This document shows positions 32,437 through 45,127 of a stretch of DNA of 64,000 nt, in pieces (the first letter of the stretch is position 1; each line of letters begins with the position of its first letter). Below the pieces are notes generated by a model. The model saw only the letters and a list, made by a program, of their open reading frames with translations, was not told the origin of the DNA and searched no databases. Location of the stretch: assembly GCF_000143415.4 (NCBI RefSeq), contig NW_003314274.1, forward strand, positions 376,806-440,805, given 5' to 3'. The translations under genes were made by a program, and so were the position numbers. This DNA is from Selaginella moellendorffii (taxonomy: Eukaryota; Streptophyta; Lycopodiopsida; Selaginellales; Selaginellaceae).

Positions 32437-32823
32437 AGGGCTGTAGGGGTTTCCAAAAGTATAGTAGGGATAGTGAGGTTTAGGAATCAGTCTTGAAGAA
32501 CTCTCCAATGATGTTTCCAAACTGACTTGAGGTTGAGACTGGGATCGAAGGGCTTTGGGTGGGAGTGAGCATAGACTTGGGTGGTGCTGAATGGGCCACC
32601 CAAGGAAGTGCTCTAGAGCAACTCCCACTCCCGGAAGGGAAACCGACTACAATGCTCCCAGCTCATGTGGAGTGATGCCCCACCTGAGTACCTTGTGGCT
32701 CATTGGTCCTCGCCCTTCCTAGGGCTTGGGCCTTCCCTTCGGGATGGAAGTGGGGGGGTAGAGGTACCCATACCAGGCCGTTAGGCCATGGTGTTTCTCC
32801 CCAGCATCCCGAAGCAAGTGTTA

Positions 32824-32985
32824 TGTAGCACATGTGATCATGGGATGAAATTTGGATATACTGTCACCGTGGATCCTTGGAACCTTGGGAGATAAATGGG
32901 GATAACATAGCCATTAAGGGCTCTCTCATCAAGCAATTGCCCCTTTTCCAGTTGGCTTAAGGGGAGAAAGATAAGGTGCGCTACA
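32824..32985. mobile_element. Solo LTR of a small TRIM-like element (162 bp)
   Basis: The insertion begins TGTAGCAC and ends GTGCGCTACA, with the 6-bp inverted ends TGTAGC/GCTACA, and is flanked by the 5-bp duplication TGTTA (32819-32823 and 32986-32990). The uninterrupted LTR equivalent is at 63636 and reads AAGTGCTGCACCC. An internal block (CCAGTTGGCTTAAGG) resembles the TRIM LTR at 61009-61112 in reverse orientation. Confidence 0.8.
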
Positions 32986-33342
32986 TGTTACACCCAAGGC
33001 TTGGGATTTAGAGAGTCCTATGATCAAGTCTTGTTATACCAAGGGATGTTAGGAACTTGGAGGCTTGGTATGGTTGGCTACTTGTGCCTGCAGAGAGTGT
33101 AACCAAACCTTAAGTCCAATCTAACTTGGGGAGGGGGATTGGGAGAGATTTGGGAATCCGTGGATGGATGGCTAATGCTCCGTTACTCGTGTAGTGAGTA
33201 GCTGAAACCAAGTAGAACTAAGTAGGAGCTGGTACAATAGGTGAGAACCTTGGTGAGGGAACTTAGCTAAAAAGCCAAGGGAATGTTGGTCGGATAGATG
33301 AGCTAAGCTGGCAAATTGGAAAGGAAAAATTTGTGGCTTACA

Positions 33343-35030
33343 CCAAAGTAAAGTTAAAAATATGTTATATAGCAATGGTTGAAGTGGAAGTTTAATGAAC
33401 ATATGTAATACACATGATTTTCACCCTTCATTCTATGGTGATTTACCATAGGATAACCACGAAGTGGAACCTAAACCTTTCATGTGCCACATATCATATG
33501 CCATGTGTCCAAGGACAATGGTGTGGAACCCGAGTTAGGCCACTATATAAAAAGAACAAACATGGAGCCAAGGAGCGAAAAAACCGGAATACAAAGTAAT
33601 TCTCGAGTGTACAGCCCAAGGAGCAAAGGAATAGAAGCACGGAGCGACTTTGAACAATCCTAGAGTATCCAACATTCTAATGCCAATACTAACACGCAAA
33701 ATAGAGCCAAATGAAGTTCAGTGCTATTTTAGCATACCAGTGGCTTAACATGAGGATATGGGTACTCCACCAACTAGCATGGCATGAAACGTGGGCTTAG
33801 ACCCAAATCTGATGCAGAATAAAGACAAGCATGCAAGTGAGAGCTAAACTATGCCTTAAATTCGTCTGCAATGCTCAACCTACCAACTATCCCTACTACA
33901 CATTTGGAACCCCAACCCCCCCCCCCCCCCCCCCCCTTCCCTTTTGAGGAATGCATGCTTTGGGCTTTCACTTTTAGCCATCTTTAGTACCAAGAGTTAG
34001 TGTATAAGATTAACTCAAAATTTATTAAATGTGGAATGTGTTAGATTGCGAATTTGGACACGGGACGAACACTATTGTGTTCAGGACAATCTCTACATTC
34101 TGTACATATGCCAAATTAGCAAATCTAGACACTTTCTATAAATAGCAATTGGGACCAAATGGAACTAACACAAAGTGGATAATAGGGAAGGTGTTTGGTA
34201 GCCATAGTAAGCTATTATCTAGCAATATTGAAAGACTAATCTTAATACCCAAGGGTTCTTGTCAAGCTAGTGCAAGACAAAGCAAAAGAAATCTAAGAGC
34301 CAGGCTAAGTATGTTCAGCAAGAAACATATAGGAGTTCCTACCTTATATCCATTTGGCTAAGTATAGGTGCTAAGCCTACTTTACTAACCCTTGAACAAG
34401 AGGGGCTGATAAAGGGAACTAGCAATATCGACCTTCTACCGTCTTGGCAGTAATGAAAGAATATCTGAAAGGACTAGCTGACATGTAACTTTTGATACCT
34501 GAAGTCACATTCACAATAATATAATAGGAAACAACAATCCAAGTTGGAGGGGATTGGTCACATAGCAACGAGGAGAGGACTTCCAAGCAGCAACAACAGC
34601 ATCACTATTACTAGAGATTGTACATTCCTCCTCAATTCACCGCACTATGGGATCCAGTACTATATATCTCTAAAGGTTTTTTATATCTCTAGGAAACTAT
34701 AGGCACCATATAAATGGAGATCAAGCAAGGGCAATGTACCTCCATTGATCTCACGATCTACTCAAGTCCCTCACATCGGTAGACGCAATCATATAGAAGA
34801 GATGAGGCTGGGGACCATGGATAAGGCGCAAAGTTCACCACCACTATGGATTGGGAGCAAGTGAGTGGCATGGATCTAGGCTGCATAGAACTAGACTCTA
34901 GTTCCTTGATCTGATCTACACAGAACTGAACTCTAACTCCATTGATCCCCCCTTCGTCACCACCCTCCCATATACTCTTTTCCGGTTTCGAACATGTCAA
35001 AACCAGACCTCTATGGTTTTTAAGAGGATA
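33343..35030. other. Degenerate AT-rich intergenic DNA
   Basis: No gene is recognised. A C homopolymer (about 33917-33938), preceded by ATCCCTACTACACATTTGG and followed by ATGCTTTGGGCTTTCAC, resembles the homopolymer/GGGCTTTCAC region of the LTRs in reverse orientation, so part of this stretch is probably an old LTR fragment. Confidence 0.5.
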
Positions 35031-36240
35031 AATATGAAAAACCCATTAGGAAGTATAGCACATTTGGACCAAAAGCTTTGACTTGGAAAGTTAAAAGTGG
35101 GAGTGAAACTCCTAATGACATGCTTGAGGAATAAGTATGAAGCAATCAATGAATGAATCTCTAAAAAGGGACACAAGAAAGACTGACACATGGCAAATGT
35201 TGTGATATATGGAAGTGTTAAGATCGAATCCAAGATAGAGTCTAACATAGAATCCAAGGAGTCCAAGATTGAGAAGAAGTCTGAGATGGAGTTCAAAAAG
35301 AAGTCCAAAATGGAGTCCGAGATGGAGTCTGAAATGGAGCCCAAGGTCAAGTCTGAAATGGAGATTGAGTCCAAGATCGAGACCAATGTTGAGACCGAGA
35401 CCGAGACCGAGACCAAGTCCAAAACCGAGTCCAAGTCCGAGTCTGAGTCTGAGTCCGAATCCGAGTCTAAATCCAAATATTAATATAAGTCAAAGGGTGG
35501 GGGGGGGGGGGGGGGGGTGGGGTGCAAAGGCTTCCAAAAATATAGTAAAAAAAGTGTAGGGGTTGGACTCTTGTAAAAACCATTCCGCCCAAAAAAGTTT
35601 GTGTGACCCAGGAAAGTGTTAAAAATTTAAGAGAACGACTCCAAAAATGATCCCTAAAGTTCAAAAATAAAGGGAAAGGGCCCCTGAAAAAAAAGGCCCC
35701 CCCTTTTCCAATTAATTAAGGGGCTTGGGAAATTTGGGGTTAAACATCCTTGGGACTGGGGTGGGAAGTCCCAATTCCAGAGATTTTAGAAAGCTAATAT
35801 AGTAGGTGATTATATAACCACTAAGGAGTCCAAAGCTAGAGTAAACATGGATAGATAAATAGGGTAACTTGATAAAGTGTTAAAGAGCCGACTATAACTC
35901 CCTCGTCGGGAGATCAAATGGTTAATGCTCTTAATTCAAATGTGGGTGGCACTACCTACTTAGATACTTGGTGTGGCTCATTGAAACCTCACTTTAGCCA
36001 CTTGGTTAAGGCATCCAAAGGTAGAAGATGGGGAGTATTTATAAGGCTTGTGTAGAGCCACAATATTTTGAAATGTTATCCCAAAACCTCAGACTGTGAA
36101 AAAAAAAAGGGAACAATCCTTTTATATAGTGATTAAGGGTATGGTCAAGAAGTATAAAGTAAGTTTTTTTATAGCTTAGATTTAGCTTTGTCCTAGAGGT
36201 TAATAGAACTTAATGGTCAAGCTTTGACCCAGTGGTGGTG
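35030..36240 (+). repeat. Old degenerate LARD-type LTR
   Basis: Several blocks match the LARD solo LTR at 38867-40687 in the same order: CACATTTGGACCAAAAGC, the GAGTCC-rich repeat with Glu-Ser-type frames (35220-35480), a G homopolymer (about 35497-35517), and GTGGGTGGCACTACCTACTTAGAT (35942 on). Substitutions are frequent, mostly C-to-T and G-to-A. Confidence 0.7.
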
Positions 36241-36849
36241 TTGTGGGACAAAACTTTAGATTGGGGACCAAAATCAAGGATACAATGGCACAAGAAAGAG
36301 GCACCACTAGAGACTCAAGAGTAAGTGAGAGTCCATTTACCTCTGAATTGCCAATAGATCTTTGAGTTTTAAATTGCTTGTTCTTGTTTGGATTTCTAGA
36401 AAATTCATAGTATAGCTCAAACCACCATATTACATTTCCATGTCATATGAGTCTCAATGGGAGTGGATCTTCATGAACATAGGTACCACATTCATTCGAA
36501 CATGATATGTATCATTCTTCATTCACATACTTTTTGTCATCATTAACATTGAGCGACCATCCCCCATGCAGCTGTGAGAGACAGTATTGTGTTTTAATAT
36601 AAACAACTCCCTTCCAAGTAAAAATTCTTGACTCAAGCAAGATTATGGAGTAAGATACCCCTCTAGATGATAGTTCACTTCAATATTGTAAGGAGAGCAA
36701 ATTCTGGTCCTCACGCTCATTCAGTGCCACGAGCTTGATCGAATGCATCAATCTCTCTAGTTTGGAGTAGGAGGATCGAGCTACAACCTGATCAGTGTGT
36801 TCCTCACGAAGATGTCCTTGTCAAACATCCTTTTGCAAGCCCCTGAGTG
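36241..36849. other. Unassigned AT-rich DNA
   Basis: I see no gene or repeat family with confidence. The end of the stretch may belong to the LINE remnant that follows. Confidence 0.4.
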
Positions 36850-37330
36850 TAGATCCATCATGCTGAGTGGTAGCAGTGGAAGCACTGAAAATGGAAGTGA
36901 AGACGAGGAACAAGAGCTATGGTGGGTACAAAGGGAAACAGATCGCTGATGAGTACAAATACTTGGGGCACATAATCCACCACACCAAGCCAAGTCGAAG
37001 GGGTCCGGGCTAGGAGGCTAGCGTGCCTATTATGCAATGCAATCAGATTGTAGAAAAGCATGAGTAACAAGTTGGAAGGTGAAGAAGATATATTTTCTCA
37101 CTAAAATAACCACAGTTGCACTCTATGGGTCAGAAATGTGGGGATTTGAACTCTCTAAAAAGTAGTGGGAAAACCTAGAAACTATCACAATGACCTTCAT
37201 TTCGAATGAACTCAGCATCTCCACCAAAACAGCACTCCCCATACCATATGGCAAACTTGTGGATCAAGCAATTCTTGACTCTCATCTGCTGGCATGGTGT
37301 TATGATCCAGTGCAAAAAGACAGAGATTTA
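36850..37330 (+). pseudogene. LINE (non-LTR) reverse transcriptase remnant
   Basis: Two short stretches in different frames resemble the end of a LINE RT: ADEYKYLGHIIHHTKP (about 36940-36990), the usual F/YKYLG motif, and FLTKITTVALYGSEMW (about 37095-37143), the usual LYGSEVW motif, followed by segments like TALPIPYGKL. Stops and frameshifts interrupt it. The upstream RT core is not visible; LARD B lies just downstream. Confidence 0.55.
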
Positions 37331-37466
37331 GTCGCCCTAGACTATGCTACGCCACCTCTTGAGGTTCCTCCCCACCCAACCACCCCCGAGCTACATCAAA
37401 AGCTCCACTGCGCCGCCGCTCCACTGTAAGCCCTAGGGTAGGTTAAGTCCCCTACCCTAACATGCC

Positions 37467-38866
37467 TGTAAGCGACTAAATTTTCCATTCTACTTTAGTC
37501 ACTTAACCACACCTCCGACCACTTGGAGGAGCCTTATTCACAACCTCCATCAGTCCAATTCAGGACTTGGGACTTGCTAGCCCCAAGAATGGCCTCCATG
37601 CCACTCAACACTTGCACCTAGTCCAAGTGCTCCACGTGTCCAGTCCCAAGACCGACACCCAAAGGTACCACTGACACCTCGGCCCGTTACGCTAAGGCCA
37701 TGCCCATTCACCTTTGCTGCACTAGTGGTCCAATACCACTTGCATCACCATCCCGTCTCTCCAAGACTGGGCCATCTGTCCACGAGTGGTCATCCTAGAT
37801 CCACTCCTTAGCATCCTTAGGATGCCCACAGACCTAGGGAATCACCTTCCCCAAAGTCCCTTTGTCAGTTCCTACCAAGTCCCTTTCTGCCTCTGGCCGT
37901 GTTTGCCAACACTGCCACTGGATCGAGGCCCACAGGCCCGACCACTAAGTCCCATGGTCCTCTGGGACTTCCTCACCTCACGACTGTGTCCTTGGTCACT
38001 ACCCCAGAGGACTGCTCCTCTTCCTTTCCACAGTCTAGGCCTTTGGGACAACTTTTCGGAACACCGTGGCCTTACGCGAGCCACCTGGGTACTCTCCCCG
38101 CCTTTCGCCTTTAGGTGCTCTAGCCATGGTCTTAGAGCGAGGTTCCGTTGAGCCACGCCTGGTATCCAAGTAGGTAGTGCCACCCACACTTGGACTGGGA
38201 GCATCGGCCAGTCGATCTCCCGGGGGAACTAGAGTCGGCTCTTGAACACTTCACCAAGCTACCCCGCTTGTCGGTCCGTATTCACTCTAGTCTTGGACTT
38301 CCCAGTGGTCAGTTCATCACCCAACACTGGGTCTGGCCTTCCTGGGCCAAACTGGCCTTTCCTGGGCAAACTGGCTCCACTGCAGTCCTCCCCCTACTAT
38401 ACTTTTGGAGCTCACCAAACCCCCCAGGGTCTGGGAGACGAACGCTTTGGGCTTTCACCCTCTCAGACTCGAACTCGGACTCGGACTCAGACTCGGACTC
38501 GGACTCAGACTCGGACTCGGGCTCGGGCTCGGTCTTAGCCTTGGCCTCGGTCTCGGTCTTGGTCCCGGTCCCGGTCTCGGTCTCAGCCCCGGTCTCGGTC
38601 TCGGTCTCGGTCCCGGTCTCGGTCTCGACCTCGGACTCCATCTCGGGTCCTTCTTGGACTCCATCTCGGACTCCATCTCGGGTCCTTCTTGGACTCCATC
38701 TCGGACTCCATCTCGGACTCCATCTCGGGTCCATCTCGGACTCCATCTCGGACTCCATCTCGGGTCCATCTCGGACTCCGTCTCGGTCCACCTTGGACTC
38801 CACTTCGGGTCCATCTTGGACTCCATATCGGACTCCATCTCGGACTCCACTTCGGGTCCATCTCGG
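37467..38866 (-). repeat. Left LTR of LARD B, first part
   Basis: The LTR starts TGTAAGCGAC after CCTAACATGCC and runs to the hexanucleotide block, where it is split by a solo LTR. The last five bases CTCGG (38862-38866) are repeated at 40688-40692. Confidence 0.9.
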
Positions 38867-40687
38867 TGTGAGACACAAAATCCCTAGGCCCCAAAGTGGA
38901 GCCAGAATGGCGCCACATGGTAGTGGCCGAAGCGAGAGCCAAACGAGCGTAACACGTTTGGACCAAAAGCTCCGACTTGAAAAGTCAAGAGCGGGAGTGG
39001 AACTCCCAACGAAGTGCTCGAGGAACGAGCACGAAGCGAGCAAAAGGCAAGGCTCCAAAAAGGGACCCAAAAGGACCAACACATGACACGTGGGAGTGTC
39101 CGAGATGGACTCGAGATGGAGTCCGAGATGGAGTCCGAGATGGACCTGAGATGGAGTCCGAGATGGAGTCCGAGATGGAGTCCGAGGTGGACCCGAGATG
39201 GACCCGAGTTGGAGTCCAAAGTGGAGTCCGAGATGGACCCGAGATGGAGTCCGAGATGGAGTCCGAGATGGAGTCCGAGGTGGACCCGAGATGGACCCGA
39301 AATGGAGTCCGAGATGGAGTCCGAGATGGACCCGAGATGGAGTCCGAGATGGAGTCCGAAATGGAGTCCGAGGTGGACCCGAGATGGACCCGAAATGGAG
39401 TCCGAGATGGAGTCCGAGATGGACCCGAGATGGAGTCCGAGATGGAGTCCGAGATGGATCTGAGATGGACCCAAGATGGAGTCCGAGATGGAGTCCGAGA
39501 TGGAGTCCGAAGTCGAGACCGAGACCGGAACCGAGACCGGGACCGAGACCGAGACCGAGACCGAGATCGGGACCGAGACCGAGACCGAGGCCGAGGTCAA
39601 GACCGAGCCCGAGCCCGAGTCCGAGTCCGAATCCGAGTCCGAGTCCGAGTCCGAGTCCGAGTCCGAGTCCGAGTCCGAGTCCGGAGCCTGAGAGGGTGAA
39701 AGCCCAAAGCGTTCGTCTCCCAGACCCTGGGGGGTTTGGTGAGCTCCAAAAGTATAGTAGGGGGAGGACTGCAGTGGAGCCAGTTTGGCCAGGAAAGGCC
39801 AGTTTGGCCCAGGAAGGCCAGACCCAGTGTTGGGTGATGAACTGACCACTGGGAAGTCCAAGACTAGAGTGAATACGGACCGACAAGCGGGGTAGCTTGG
39901 TGAAGTGTTCAAGAGCCGGCTCTAGTTCCCCCGGGAGATCGACTGGCCGATGCTCCCAGTCCAAGTGTGGGTGGCACTACCTACTTGGATACCAAGCGTG
40001 GCTCAATGGAACCTCGCTCTAAGCCCATGGCTAGAGCACCTAAAGGCGATAGGGGGGGAGAGTACCCAGGTGGCTCGCGTAAGGCCACGGTGTTCCGAAA
40101 TGTTGTCCCAAAGGCCCAGACTGTGGAAAGGAAGAGGAGCAGTCCTCTGGGGTAGTGACCAAGGACACAGTCATGTGGTGAGGAAGTCCAAGAGGACCAT
40201 GGGACTTAGTGGTCGGGCCTGTGGGCCTCGATCCAGTGGCAGTGTTGGCAAACACGGCCAGGGGCAGAAAGGGACTTGGTAGGAACTGACAAAGGGACTT
40301 TGGGGAAGGCAACTCCCCAGGTCTGTGGGCATCCTAAGGATGCTAAGGAGTGGATCTAGGATGACCACTCGTGGACACATGGCCCAGTCTTGGAGAGACG
40401 AGGTGGTGATGCAAGTGGTGTTGAACCACTAGTGCAGCAAAGGTGAATGGGCATGGCCTTAGCGTAACGGGCCGAGATGTCAGTGGTACCTTTGGGTGTC
40501 GGTCTCAAGACCGGACACGTGGAGCACTTGGACCAGGTGCAAGTGTGGAGTGGCATGGATGCCATTCTTGGGGCTAGCAAGTCCCAAGTCTTGAATTGGA
40601 CTGATGGAGGTTGTGAATGAGACTCCTCCAAGTGGTCGGAGGTGTGGTTAAGTGACTAAAGTAGAATGGAAAATTTAGTCGCTTACA
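38867..40687 (+). mobile_element. Inverted solo LTR of the LARD family inserted in LARD B's LTR
   Basis: A complete 1821-bp LTR, TGTGAGACAC...GTCGCTTACA, lies in the orientation opposite to its host and is flanked by the 5-bp duplication CTCGG. No interior or second LTR is attached, so it is a solo LTR left by LTR-LTR recombination. Its hexanucleotide block (39100-39690) is the longest in the window and keeps frames of up to 551 aa open; these are not genes. Confidence 0.92.
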
Positions 40688-40692
40688 CTCGG

Positions 40693-41058
40693 ACTCCATA
40701 TCGGACTCCATCTCGGACTCCACTTCGGGTCCATCTCGGACTCCATATCGGACTCCATCTCGGACTCCACTTCAGACTCCATATCGGGCTCCAACTAGGG
40801 TCTTCCTCGGACTCCATCTCGGACACTTCCACATGTCATGTGTTGGTCCTTTTTGGGTCCCTTTTTGGAGCCTTGCTTATTGCTCGCTTCATGCTTGTTC
40901 CTCGAGCACTTTGTTGGGAGTTCCACTCCCACTCTCAACTTTCCCAGTTGGAGTTTTTAGTCCAAACGTGTTACGCTCGTTTGGCTTTCGCTTCGGCCAC
41001 TACCACATGGCACCCTTCCGGCTCCACTTTGGGGCCTAGGGATTTCTAAGATCTCACA
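40693..41058 (-). repeat. Left LTR of LARD B, second part
   Basis: The LTR resumes with ACTCCATATCGG after the duplicated CTCGG and ends ATCTCACA at 41058, followed by the interior start ACTCCACCACCC as in LARD A. Confidence 0.9.
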
Positions 41059-44000
41059 ACTCCACCACCCATAGACGAAGTTTGATGTCCTCATCGAACG
41101 GTAAACCCTTTTATAAAGTAACACCCGCAGGTATTACCATTCCCATCCTTGGCACCCGGCCAATATTTGTCTATGGTTTGACCCCGAAGGCTCACCATGC
41201 CTTGTCCATCCTCTAAGGAGGATAGTCTCTCCAACTTAGAAACTGATTGGACCACCTGGGGTGGTTCTTTCAGTTTATTAGTTTAGTTCTCGCTAAACCC
41301 GTTAGAGGCACCATCTCTAACTCAATTCCACTACTCATTCTTGAGTAGTCACAAATTCTATTGATCTACCTTTGCACTTTGGAATGTTTACTTTTGACTT
41401 CTTGAAGTCAATTTCCTAGGTGTCTCCGACACCTTGCCTTGCACATTTCGTGCAACTCCACTTCCCCTCCTAGGAAGTTCTCTACTCGAGGGCACCCTCA
41501 TCCTCTTTTCTATTTTTGGTGCCACCATTGGCATTACGTTCCATTTATCATTATTTGTGCTAAGGCTGTCCACGGCCCTATCTTTTGGCTACTTAGTTGC
41601 TCCCTCACTTGGAGCCTTCCCTTTGCTAAATTGGAGCACTTGGGAATCCATCCTTGGAAGTCCACTTCTTTTTCCGCAATTCGTTAGCATCAAACACATT
41701 AGTGTTCCTTGGCTAATTTTGCCACTTGGATTCTTTCCAATGGATTCCACGGCCCTATCTTGGGCACTCGTCTTTTGCTCCTAATATCCTTGGATTGTTG
41801 CACCAAGCAACATAGGATCGCTACCTCCATTTTTGAGGTTTCCTTTCGGTTCCATAGCAAACACTTTGCTTTGCCAAGTCCAAAGGGTGTTCACCCCTAG
41901 TACGTCTCTTTAACATTTTCTGTCGTGGGCTCCATCCACGGCCCAACTTTTTGAGACCCTCCCTTGGATCTTTTATAGAGACTACTTTCCTTGGACTTAC
42001 TATGCTATAGCATTGACATAGCTCATTTCCCTTAGGTGTGCTTCCCACTTGGTCACCTCAACCAAGCCACACCTTTATCAATGGTTCAAATCAACACTTT
42101 GAACTAGGAATCATATTCCTTAACCCAAACAAAGACTTTGTCCTTGTTTAGCCACAAGATCACCTAGTGATCTTATCTTGACCCCTTAATAGGTCTATCA
42201 ATAGGGACTAGGTCTTCCAGACCCTTCTAAGTTGTTGACTATGACCCCGGGGGCATCCCCCACACTTGGCGGTGTGCCCAAGCCAGCCCTTCCGACCAAG
42301 GATCCATAGCAACTGAGACTGGGTGTCCCCATCTCATTCACCACGTCCTTGATGCCCTTTGCACCAAAGTGTTTAAGTTAGATATGCCGAGCTTTCACTC
42401 TAAGCAATCTAACCGTGCATCACGACTCCGAGGCATCCCTCGCTTGGCGGTGTGCCCAAACCAGTCTCCTCACTGAGAGTCCATGACCACCGAAATATGA
42501 GTGTCCTCATATTCCAAACCATCACCACGCCCTAGTGATTTGGGACTCGAACCCAAGCACTAGAGGGTCGGGACTTGAACCCAACCTCCGTATATGCATC
42601 TACGGACGGCATCACCCTAGATGCCTGGCGTGACTCCCCACGCCGGTGCACCAACTTATACTCAAAGCGCGCTATAGATCACAGCTTAGGAACCTAGTTC
42701 CTCCACACTGCCAAGTCCTCTCACTTGACAAGTCTGTGATCATGCATGGACTCCTCCATGCTTGGCCCCATGGCCCACCCTTTTGAAGTTATCACCTTCA
42801 ACTAGGGCATTTGTTTCCCCTGACTTGCCAATCTCGCTTTGGCAAGTCCTCCGACCACTGTAACATGGTTCCTGCACAAGCGTGAAAGCCTTTGATCATC
42901 AACTTTCGTTCAAAGCCCTCTCTTTGAACACTCGGGAACTACTTCCCTAACCTTGATAGCCTTGCCTCATGGCAAGCTTCAAGACCACACTTCTGCTGTG
43001 CCACTCTGATTTCGCGCATTCTTTGAACCATTTACGCTTGGCCTTTCTAGGTACTAAGCTACTTAGAATCATCTTTGGGAACCTTGAAGGAACTCTGTCC
43101 TTTAGTTTGCTAAGGCCTCCCTTTTTGCAAGTTTTCCAATTACCATATAGTCTAACATGGACAATTCCATATTTTAGACTCTCCATGGCATCACGGTTGC
43201 TAGCGGCAACACCCTCGAGCCCCCACTTGATTCTCCACTCCCAGCTGGCATAACCAACCTTGGTTATGCCCTTCGATTCCTATGGTTCGGTTCTACCCCC
43301 TTACTTCTTGCTTTTGGCTTCACACCTTTCCCTTGGTCATTTTCCTCCAGACCAGGAGGATAGCTTTGCACTTTCTATCATGCCTTAGCAAGTATTCTTA
43401 GGGATGAACCTACCCGATAGCCTAGGGAGTTGTTCCTCAATCCAGGTATGCTCACCCTATAATCCCACACACCGAGATTACGTTGTTGCTTATGAGCCTT
43501 TACATGCCCATCGCTAGCCTTGCCAAAATTCCATTTTTGGCTTTGTCCAGTTCGAGTAGACAGTCTTCTCCTGTCTCTGCAACCTTGGACATTTGGGATA
43601 GCACCTTCTATCCATCATTCGCTAGGGACTTAGTCCCTTGGGCCTTATTTATGCCCTCTCGACATCAAACACCACCTCCTGGTGTTCTAGAGTATTCGGG
43701 TGTCCCAATGACGGCTTCCTTGACAATGAGTATTTCCTTTCATAACATTGACTTACTACATCGCAACATAAGCAATTTATCCCCCGTAAGGGTATATCTA
43801 ACTTCTTTATACGATTAAGAAGTCTTGGGTAGCTACCTTCTACCCGTTTAACCAATTATCTTGCACCTCTTGCTTAGTTGCCCCATAGCTGTCATGTCCT
43901 ACAACTCATTGCTTGGTGCTTCCACACCTCCATCATTATCTGGATCACCACACTCCAACCACATGCTTTGCAACTTAGGCTATGCCATTCCCATTTCCAT

Positions 44001-45112
44001 TGGGATTCCTTTGGCAGGGGGTTCTCATGAACCCACCAACATAGCATCAAGGTATCACACGTTGGCACATTTGGTGTCTCCACACCATCGGCTCCACGAG
44101 CCTACCTTTATGACACTTCTTCTTTGTGTCTAAGTCTTTGCCAAGACCAATACCACTCTTTCTCATGCCAACCATCCGTTAGCACTGCACCATAGAGATC
44201 ACACACAACTTTGTTTCAAAGTTGTTTTCTTTTGGGAACACCCTTCCCATGACTTTAGCATGGCACATTTTGCCATCGATGAGATACCCTCTGTTCTCAT
44301 CCTTCGATCCTATGATCCCCCCCCATCCTTCGTGGGGTACAACACACCTCAGTCCAAATGCTTCCATCAATCCTTTAGGACCATTCCTTGACTCTATTGG
44401 AGTCATCCAGCTTTTTGGACTTTGTCATCCGACGACCCATGAGGTCCTATCTTTGAGGTGCCAGCTCACTGGAATACAACTTCTTGTATTCAGGTCCTAC
44501 TCACAAGGACCATCTTTGCAAGTGTTACTCCGACACTTGATTTGTTCTCTTGGGGCAACCTTTTGCCTCTTAGGACCACTTGTCCATGTGATGAGAATAC
44601 CAACTCATCCTCGAAGTACATCCCCAACTCCTTGGGTTGTTCCAGCATTTATTAAGGGTAACCTCAGCTACCATTTCGAGGACTTGTGTCATCTCCTATA
44701 CTTGACCTCCCATGGTCATCAATTCCGGTCTCAAAGTTATGAGCACCGGCCTCAACTATATGAGGGTAATCTTGTGACTCCTTTATTATTTTGGAGTCTA
44801 CATTTTTCCCGTGATCCCAATTATAGTTGTTTACCACAACTGCGTTAGCCCGTTTGCTGCGTCAAACGCTCATCTGGATCACATCCCTAGCTCTCTGAGG
44901 AAACCTTATACTGTTCCCAAGATCCCAAAGTCGTTCTATTATTGGCCCTTTTCTATCCACCACATCGTGCCCAAGTTCACGCATGAACTTTAGTGGAGAG
45001 CCATGTCCTCTCGACATGCTACTCCTCAAGGATAGGCCCACTCCTAGGACCTTCCAATGCCAACATCAATGGTGATATACTTGAGCACCAATAAAAGTCG
45101 GACTAAGGAACA
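41059..45112 (-). other. LARD B interior, the fullest version in the window
   Basis: About 4.05 kb without any recognised gag or pol motif on either strand. The part at 41930-44385 is missing from the first half of LARD A. At about 42545-42600 two tRNA B-box-like words occur in reverse (GGGACTCGAACCC, GGGACTTGAACCC), as also seen in the chromovirus 3' UTR, which suggests a shared non-coding module. Confidence 0.78.
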
Positions 45113-45124
45113 GCTCTGATACCA
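45113..45124 (-). other. Primer-binding site next to the embedded LTR in LARD B
   Basis: GCTCTGATACCA on the plus strand, three bases before TGTAAGCGAC. Confidence 0.9.
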
Positions 45125-45127
45125 AGT

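Larger units (their letters stand above)
1..33342 (+). mobile_element. Chromovirus A (Ty3/gypsy LTR retrotransposon), interrupted
   Basis: This plus-strand LTR retrotransposon has a partial 5' LTR (1-737), a Met-tRNA primer-binding site, decayed gag, protease, reverse transcriptase, RNase H and integrase in the Ty3/gypsy order, a C-terminal chromodomain, and a 3' LTR starting at 5919. The 3' LTR is split by LARD A and resumes at 32129, ending with the same GTGGCTTACA as the 5' LTR. The 5' edge lies outside the window, so its own target-site duplication cannot be checked. Multiple stops and frameshifts make it non-autonomous today. The order PR-RT-RH-IN and the chromodomain are seen; assignment to a chromovirus clade follows from family knowledge. 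Confidence 0.9.
32124..33342 (+). repeat. 3' LTR of chromovirus A, second part
   Basis: The LTR continues after the repeated ATTGG with ATGGGAGTAAG, passes the GAGTCC-rich repeat, a 25-base G homopolymer (32412-32436), the TATAGTAGGG block and an inserted solo LTR (32824-32985), and ends TTGTGGCTTACA at 33342. It is more diverged than the LTR at 62750. Confidence 0.88.

Noticed and set aside
38309-39964. Long open frames (up to 551 aa) over the inverted LTR pair
   Set aside because: They arise from hexanucleotide repeats that avoid stops in several frames and from LTR sequence; both strands are equally open and no domain is present.
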